A DNA stretch of 64,000 nucleotides, from contig NC_086173.1 of assembly GCF_023053635.1 (NCBI RefSeq), positions 145,299,197 through 145,363,196 of the forward strand, in the 5' to 3' direction. The position numbers and the translations under genes were made by a program. The notes below the pieces were generated by a model that worked only from the letters and a program-made list of their open reading frames with translations, had not been told where the DNA came from and did not search any database. This DNA comes from Elgaria multicarinata webbii. Its lineage: Eukaryota > Chordata > Lepidosauria > Squamata > Anguidae. Of the stretch, positions 57,323-64,000 are shown piece after piece. The number at the start of each line of letters is the position of its first letter. The first letter of the stretch is position 1.

Positions 57323-58050
57323 CTTTCTAAATATCAATAGCAATGAATACTTATAAAATGCATAGATCTGAAAATACAACAACAAATATCCATAGGCTTA
57401 AACAAAAGCAGAGCAGATATCCAAATAAGAATCCATTTCAAGGTGGTATCTATATGCCACCCATTCAAATGTTAGAAGTGTTATCCATTGCATTATAGGA
57501 GGCAAGTGTTTATCCTTCCAATGTTGTAATATCAGTCTTTTAGCTGTCAAGAGGGCACAGCAAATCCATTTATGCTGACCATTCTTTAATTTCCATGAAG
57601 CAGGTAAATAATTTAAAAGAGCATGCACATCAGTAAATATTAAAGACTGTTCCAGTACAAAATGTATCTATTTAATAACTTCCTCCCCAAAAGAATCAGT
57701 TACTGGACATTGCTAAAATATATGTTTAAAAGAACCATTAACTGCATTGCACCACTAGCAATTAGCTGAATTAGACAATCACTTATTAAAGATACATTGC
57801 AGTGTTTAATAGCCACACACAAAAAAGTTTTTGTTGAATAAGGTGTAGCCTGAGATCCATAGACAGTATAGATATAGATGACAAAATGGTGATGCATTGA
57901 TTAGGCTGAATGGGACAATCCAATTCCCTAATATATTACTGCTTAAAACCTCCACAGTACTGTGCAGAAACAGAAGAAATGTGACCATGATCCAGTGAGA
58001 GTTAGTACTTAAGATCCATCGAAATGAATGGGACTTCAGTGTGACTCAGG

Positions 58051-58131
58051 CTGCAATCCTATACCTGGGATTGTCCCATTGAACTAAATGGGGCTTACTT
58101 CTGAGTAGAGGAGTGTAGGATTGCTCTGTGA
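58051..58131. mobile_element. Palindromic MITE-like element (family P)
   Basis: GCTGCAATCCTATACC at the left, GTAGGATTGCTCTG at the right, with CCATTGAACTAAATGGGGC in the middle. Confidence 0.7.
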
Positions 58132-58629
58132 CTTCCCGTTGACTGAGCCATGCATTTCTAGAGGAAAAGCCCACAAAGGAGTATCCTTTTAATGCAATTA
58201 ATATTTCACAGATGATCATTTCTAAAATAAATTGTTTGTAAGAGTCTTCCTCCCACTTCAATTTCTTGCCAAATTTCTGACTTTTCCATTAGGGATGGAA
58301 GGCATCTGTTTTTTTCTCCATCCCCCATCCCCTGCCCTCAGCCTTTAGATCTTAAGCTAAAATCATTTATCTTTTTGGTCCTCTTCCTTTGAAAATCAGA
58401 TGACTGACAAGTCAGTACAATGGTTTCACTTCCCTCCACCTCCAGAAAAAAACCTGCTAGCAAAATTATTGTCTCTCGTGTGTTTGTTTATTGATCTCCT
58501 GAGGCCGTCTGATCTACACAGGTACTGCAGAGATTTAATATGTTACTCTAAGGCCGACATTGGTTTGGACCCCAGCCTCCAGGGATTATAGAGTGATCCT
58601 CTGGTCATATTAAAGTTTATATTAAAGAG

Positions 58630-58800
58630 TGGGGGCTTGCTATTTATTACATTTTTATGCCCCCCTTCCTCCAGGGAATTAAGGTAGCATACAGTATTCT
58701 CTCCTCCACCCAATTTTCTCCTCGCAACAGCTTCGTAGCTGGGTGATTTGAACTAGGGTCTCCCCAGTCATAGTTCAACTCTCTAACCTCTGGGTCTCCA
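58630..58800 (-). mobile_element. tRNA-type SINE, minus strand, truncated
   Basis: TATTTATTACATTTTTATGCCCC tail side, CTCCTCGCAACAGCTTCGTA body and GTGATTTGAACTAGGG as the inverted B box, the order of 29,041-29,262 and 62,115-62,640. Confidence 0.6.
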
Positions 58801-59130
58801 ATTTTATGCTTGTGGGCACCAGTGTGCCCACAGATCCTTCTCTAGGCACCTGCCCGGCTCCTTGCCTCTTCTCCTTTAATATTTTTTTTTACTGGAATAC
58901 TGAGAAGTGCTGCCCTCCTGTGCCATCTTTATTTGAGTTCAAAGGCGTAGTCTTGTGTTTTGGAGTTCAGGCCCCACCTCTACCTTGTACTTAGGTACTT
59001 AAGCATGTTACTTTTCCTTTAGTCTCACCAGTTTGCTCTCTGGTGAGTGTTTTGTGACCAGCTATGCTCCCTTTAGCAACTGTTTATGAATGGCCAGTCC
59101 ACCCCCACCCCCATAGCAGTTTTGTAAGAG
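58797..59130 (-). mobile_element. Non-autonomous hAT-like element, minus strand
   Basis: The reverse complement of this stretch aligns with 5,171-5,790 (shared ATTCATAAA, GCTGGTCACAAA, CTCCAAAACA and AATAAAGATGGCAC blocks), here without the CR1. The end at 58,797 (GTCTCCAATTTTATGCTTG) is the counterpart of the other copy's CAGGAGTCCCCAACC end. Confidence 0.6.
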
Positions 59131-59406
59131 TGTCCAAAAAGATTAAGGACCTTGCTCTAACCACTACACCACAATGCCTTAGTAAAGCCTTGTAAGGCTG
59201 TGAGCTTCAGTAAATCCTTGCTTCTGCAAAACACTGAAACAAAAGCAGAGAATGCACCACAGTCTTGCCACTGCCACCCACTCTTTTTGCTGTTCTCTGT
59301 ATCTGTGCCAGCGAGTCAGAGCTCTGATCTGAGTGATGGGTCAAAAATGAGCAGTAAGCAGAGCTGTCTTTCAGTGCCTGACCAGAACTGTTCTTTTCCC
59401 TTGCAG

Positions 59407-59918
59407 GCCGAGGCAGGCGAGAGAATCCCCTAGGGCGTCCCCTGACAACAGCAGAGAGAATGGCATCCATGAGGGAGAGGAAGAGGCGGTCCCACGAAGA
59501 AATGATGCATGAGATCATGACCGACTACCGGAGGACCTGGGAGACTATGGAGGCCCTTCATGAGAGGGGAGAAATCAGTGCAGGGGAGTTTCGCGAGGCG
59601 ATGCTGAGGGAAATGCTTTTGGACAGGGAGGCCCGGACCCGGGAGGCCCAGCTAGACCGCGAATCCCGGGCTAGGGAGGCCCAGTTGGATAGAGAAGCAA
59701 GAGCCAGGGACAGCCAGCTGGAGAGGGAGATTAGGATTAAGGAGCTCAACATGATTGAGGCCGAGCTCCAACGCACCAGGGATATCCTCCATCCCATGGT
59801 CGATGCTGTGGTGTCTGTGGCCGAGGTGTTGCGTACAACAGGCAGCGTGCTTCAGCAGTCTCGTCAGCCACAGCAAAGCGGAAAGCGTCCCTTTTTGGAA
59901 TTGGAGGATCGCAAATAA
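59407..59918 (+). CDS. Myb/SANT-like coiled-coil protein, exon 2 and stop
   Basis: Residues 216-385. After TTGCAG| the exon completes Gly216 and reads RGRRENPLGRPLTTAERMAS. Residues about 230-345 are strongly helical and charged: MRERKRRSHEEMMHEIMTDY then four 11-residue units starting at LDREARTREAQ, LDRESRAREAQ, LDREARARDSQ and LEREIRIKE, a hendecad pattern expected to form a coiled coil for self-association. A short basic KRPFLELEDRK tail follows; stop TAA at 59,916-59,918. The joined frame is 1,155 coding bases without a break, which argues for a working gene rather than a pseudogene. Confidence 0.85.
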
Positions 59919-60594
59919 TTTCCTTTTAGGGAAAATAGTATATAGACACTGTGTTGGACAAAAAGGAGGGGTAGTAAGGAGGGGAGGGATGAAAAGAAAA
60001 TGGCTTCCTCAGGAGTTAGAAACACTACAATTGCCCATTTCTTCCAGAGGACATTTTCTCTTGACTGGTCAACAGCTCAGCTGAATTCGCCTATGCTTTT
60101 CCCTGCAAAGGGTCCGGCTATGTGAATTTAGAGAAATCATGTAATTCTATGTGGGTTTGGAAAAGGAAGGAAACCTAAAAAACATACTGACTTGCTGCTT
60201 CAGATCTTTATGTTTCCTAAAATCAGGTCTGGTGCCATGGGCTGAGCAACTTGTGTATCTGGGGGCTTTTTTCTTGAGTGATTGTACCAAGAACACAGAT
60301 TGCAGTACGCAATACATGTATTTATCGTTAAATGGGAGGGTTTGTGTGTGTGTGTGTGTCTGTATTGTTCACAGCTTTTCCTTTCCAAATACTCATGAGC
60401 AGGTGCTCATTCCTTTACCAGAGGGCGGGATATAAATGTTGTTGTTTTTTAAACAGCTTGTGGACTTTGCAGAGACATATGGCTGATCACTGTTGCTGGT
60501 GGGCTACTGGACTGGATAGACTTTTGGCCTGATCCAGGCTCTTCTTATAGCAAATGGTTGGGAGGAAAGGGGTATGGCCAACTGCGGCATCCAG

Positions 60595-60683
60595 GAGGAC
60601 TGGGTTGGGATGCCAGGCAGGCCAGATTTGAGGTTATGCATTTGAGGACTGGGTTGGGATGCCAGGCAGGCCAGATTTGAGGC
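60595..60683. repeat. 49-bp tandem duplication
   Basis: GAGGACTGGGTTGGGATGCC starts at 60,595 and again at 60,644; the two copies are identical over 38 or more bases, so the duplication is recent. Confidence 0.92.
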
Positions 60684-60962
60684 TCTGCCTTATACGGCCA
60701 TGGCTATTTATACACACCAGCATTGGGCCTGGCTTTTCTAGAGCGAAAAACTGTTTGAAAGCTTGGGTTGGTATGATGTAAAGTGGTCGGAAATGTGGGC
60801 TGGAGGGAGGTGGAGGGACTTCTTAGTGTCTCATAGAAAAGTGGCTTAAAAGCAGGTCTTCATGATATAGCCTGAAGCTGCAGGAACTGGTAGCAGGTAC
60901 TGCACTCAGTATCCTATGAATCTCATGATTTCCTTCTTTAAAAAAACAAAAACCCCCCCGCA

Positions 60963-61072
60963 GAAATCCAGCCAAACTAAAAGCACTTTTAAGCCCTACT
61001 GATTGCAGTGGGGGAGAGTGCTTAACTTATCCTGGTCAATGGTGTTTTGAAAGTAACTTTGGCTGGATTGTG
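60963..61072. mobile_element. Small palindromic MITE-like element
   Basis: AATCCAGCCAAACTAAAAGC at the left against GTAACTTTGGCTGGATT at the right. Found once in this window. Confidence 0.5.
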
Positions 61073-62114
61073 TTCCCCCAAGGTTTCTATCCCACAATGC
61101 TGTGGAGATGCACTGACAGAATCTCAGAGGGGCTGGGCAGGATTCCTAAGGCAGAGGTAGCAGGATTTCAATTCCATGCATAGATCTTTGCATAGAGCTC
61201 TCCACGACTAGCTGAAACAGAATCAATTGTGCCTAGTAATCAAATACATGTAAATCTATATACTAAGCAAAGGTAGCGGAATCCTGCTTTTCTTGGCCCA
61301 GAATGTTGATTTTTCTTTTCTTTCTAGGCAGGGCTTTGTGCATTCTGCCTCCAAGTGGAGTGGATAAAAAGCTTTGGATGCAAAGAGAGGAGCAGTTAAA
61401 TTAGCACGCGGCAGGCAGTGGCTGTCGGTCCAGTTAGAGTGAATTATTTGTAGGGTATCTGCAACGTTTGGTACAAGTAAGAAGTTGGTATCCTAGGTTT
61501 AAACTTTAAACTATACATTTTAAAAACCAAAGAGCCAATAAACCAAATGCCTGGTTCTAATGGTTGATGCCTAGAGAGATGTGGAACCATGTGAGCAGAA
61601 TTTGTTAAGACACAGAAGCCAAAAAGTTTGGAGCTGGATGGGGTGTGTGGCTTGCCAGAATTTTCCTTGAGGAAGGGGACATGATTTTAATGCTATGTGA
61701 AATTCATTTTTTCTGCCCTCACTGGCTTTCTAGTTCCTTTTCTCATGCTACTCTCTCTCCTTCTTTATGTCTGTCATCTGACTTATCTCCAGTCCCTTCC
61801 TCACCAAAATTCTTTGGGAATCTCAATTTTGTAATGTACAAAATTAGCAAGTGGAGGCAACTCTACTCCAGCTATATCATTTATTCAGACTGCAGGATTC
61901 AAGTTTCCTGTGGTGTCAAATATGGATTAGTTCTCCTTTTGCAGGTGTATGTATAGAATGCTCACAGTTTTGAATATTTGCCCCAGAAAGGCACTCATCC
62001 AAGGATAGACTCCTGTTGCAACATGCATATCTGTTTAAGGTTGGAGCTACGCGTTACAAATGGCATCCCTGTGTCAAGTTCTACCCTCTCCTCCTGTAAT
62101 ATCTAGTTCAACTT

Positions 62115-62640
62115 ATTTATGTATTATTTATTTGTTACATTTATATCCCATTTTTCCTTCAAGGATCCCATACATCCTCCTCCTCCTCTCTATTTTACCC
62201 TCACAATGAGGAGGTGCAGGGAACGCTTATAAAATTTGCAGATGACCCAAAATTGGGTTGACACACAGAGAAGGGCCAGGATCTCTTCTCGATCCTCCCA
62301 GAGTGCAGGACACGGAATGACAATGGAACCAGTTACCTAGGGAGGTTGTGGGCTCTCCCACACTAGAGGCCTTCAAGAGGCAGCTGGACAAGCATCTGTC
62401 GGGGATGCTTTAGGGTGGATTCCTGCATTGAGCAGGGGGCTGAACTCGATGGCCTTATAGGCCCCTTCCAACTCTACTATTCTATGATTCTATGACAACA
62501 CTTTACCCTGTGACTCAGGTAAGGCTGAGAGTCAGAGACTGGCCCAAAGACACCCAGGGAGCTTCATGGCCAAGTGGGGATTAGAACCTGGTTCTCCTTT
62601 GTCATCCAGAACTCTAGCCTCTAGACCACACTGACTCTTA
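62115..62640 (-). mobile_element. tRNA-type SINE split by a CR1
   Basis: The tail and body (TTTATATCCCATTTTTCC to CCCTCACAA) end at about 62,206 and continue at about 62,498 (CAACACTTTACCCTGTGACT) to the inverted B box GGGGATTAGAACCTGG near 62,577 and the tRNA-like start near 62,610-62,640. The SINE body CACAACAACCCTG of the copy at 29,041 shows the two halves belong together. Confidence 0.7.
62208..62497 (+). mobile_element. CR1 LINE with internal deletion, inside the SINE
   Basis: GAGGTGCAGGGAACGCTTAT and AAATTTGCAGATGACCC (the VQGTLIKFADD region) jump straight to ACACACAGAGAAGGGCCAGG and the CR1 3' end ATTCTATGATTCTATGA. About 500 bases present in the copy at 49,765 are absent here. Confidence 0.8.
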
Positions 62641-64000
62641 CCCCATGTCTTGATGTTACAATGTGCTTTTCATCCTTCTCCCCAACATAAGTTTGCGGCT
62701 GTGGAAATGCACATCATTAGAGAAGCTGCCGAATTTCATAATTAATGAGCTTGTTGGTCAAAACTCACATGTTCATAATGCTCACCTTTGTAAGGAGCTT
62801 GGATTGTTGTCTTATGAGTTTGTTACTTATTTCAGAGTAGATTGTGAGCTTAGGAGCATGCGCAGTCTGGATCTAAACTATGGCAATTTCTGCGCATGTG
62901 CTGAGTTGGTTGGTTTAACCCTTTTCTTTCAGGAGGAAATGTGGTGATGTCACTTTAACCTTTTAGGGAAAAGTCCACACTTGAACTCTTTCCACAACCA
63001 ATCATGTTCGAAGAAACAACCACATAGGTTGTACACACCTCCATATGCTGATCCATATCTCTCTCCTCCATATACTGATGGGCGACAGCAAGTAAACATT
63101 ATGAAAAAAGGCCATGTCGAAACAAGCAATCAGGAAGCATACATAACATGGTGATGCATTATGTGACACATTATGCAATTCCAAACGACAGCTCCCAAGG
63201 CGCAATTTGATATTGTGCATGCATGAAAATTGTGTATAGAGAATAGTATCTCAAATTAAGTGAGAACTTCCATCTGAGATTATACAGATGAATTTGTTAC
63301 TTTCTGAGGAGATAACAAATGTATTTGGGATATGCATGTTCACCCATCACTACACGTAATTATAGCATCACAGTAAGGAGCCATGGGGCAGGGAGGAGAG
63401 AGCCTGACTCAACAAGAGACGCCTTTTTTCAGCAGCCTCGGCCCAGTGCCACCCTTTTTAACATGTAGATCTGCCTTAAGAAGTTAACATTCCAGTCGGT
63501 CATTCATATAGAATGCTTGTAGCACTGGCCTCTTATGCATATTGCATGTTCTGCTGTTTGTTTAGGCAGGGAGCATCTTACTTCCTTTTTTTGTTGCTGA
63601 TACTATCTACTTTGGGGGTCCCCCCCCCCCAGAACAAGGAAGAGGTGCAGCCACTGTCATGGCTGGTTCAACTCAATATATAAAACAGTCATCTTCTGGC
63701 CCTTCTCCCTATGCTGCTTACTGCCTATAGCCATCCATCCACCAAAGATCTTTTGCCTATCCACTCCTTTCTGGTCAACAAAACACCACCCCTCTCCCAA
63801 GGACTGGTGTCCACATTGTTTACTCCTGACCTCTTCCTTCTAGATCAATCCCTGACTCCTATAACCCCTTTCTTCAGGCCTCAGCCTTCTCCATTCATCC
63901 TTTCCTAATTTCCCCCTCTTTGAGCCCTGACTATAGGCTCTCCTCCACTTGACCTCTTAGTTTGCTGTCTCCCTTTTTACTCAGTACTACTGCCTCCCCA
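62641..64000. other. Intergenic stretch, unassigned
   Basis: No exon, RNA gene or named repeat recognised. C-run at about 63,620. 63,700-64,000 is pyrimidine-rich with no known protein. Confidence 0.5.

Larger units (their letters stand above)
55199..59406 (+). other. Intron of the SANT gene
   Basis: 4.2 kb holding the BovB fragment (56,631), a family P element (58,051), a SINE (58,630) and a hAT-like element (58,797). 55,200-56,600 and 57,330-58,050 show no exon or named repeat. That this is an intron follows from the matching phases of the two exons. Confidence 0.75.
59919..62114. other. Intergenic stretch downstream of the SANT gene
   Basis: The 3'UTR of the SANT gene should begin here, but no AATAAA close to the stop is seen. 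It includes a GT run (60,342-60,360), an old CR1 end near 60,475-60,552, a 49-bp duplication and a small palindrome. No other gene was recognised. Confidence 0.5.

Noticed and set aside
1-64000. CRISPR arrays, bacterial defence systems or tRNA genes
   Set aside because: No direct-repeat/spacer pattern, operon structure or complete tRNA cloverleaf was seen; all contents are vertebrate-type.

Overview
The window reads as squamate reptile (lizard or snake) nuclear DNA. The host exons are vertebrate genes. The repeats are a mixture typical of squamates: L2 and CR1 LINEs, a BovB LINE fragment, hAT-type DNA transposons, short palindromic (MITE-like) elements and a tRNA-type SINE. The order and species cannot be fixed by eye. 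No CRISPR, bacterial operon or viral gene was found.

Layout. (1) 1-13,085, plus strand: the last four coding exons of PANK3 (pantothenate kinase 3), with the miR-103 hairpin in the intron after the second of them, followed by what looks like a 7-kb 3'UTR ending at a poly(A) signal at 13,062. (2) 13,086-25,859: intergenic DNA holding a nearly complete L2 LINE (minus strand), unassigned sequence, a 5S-rRNA-like fragment and a palindromic hAT-type element. (3) 25,860-52,348, minus strand: all of HDAC11. Nine exons are certain and keep every catalytic residue; a tenth, first exon inside a GC-rich promoter region is proposed. Its introns carry CR1, L2, hAT and MITE copies. (4) 54,553-59,918, plus strand: a two-exon gene for a 385-residue protein with a Myb/SANT-like DNA-binding domain and a long charged coiled coil made of 11-residue repeats; its intron holds a BovB fragment. 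It is divergent from HDAC11. (5) 59,919-64,000: repeat-rich intergenic DNA with no gene recognised.

PANK3 (first step of coenzyme A synthesis, cytosol) and HDAC11 (a class IV deacylase acting on long-chain fatty-acyl lysines) lie tail to tail. I see no evidence that they work as a unit. In human they are on different chromosomes, so their adjacency probably reflects a rearrangement in the reptile lineage, or less likely an assembly join. The SANT gene starts about 2 kb from the HDAC11 start, on the opposite strand.

The most noteworthy items are the PANK3/HDAC11 junction, the lineage-restricted-looking SANT coiled-coil gene, the proposed new HDAC11 N-terminus, L2 copies about 99% identical to each other, the BovB copy, a dimeric hAT-type palindrome with a perfect 8-bp target duplication, and three clear cases of CR1 inserted inside older elements.
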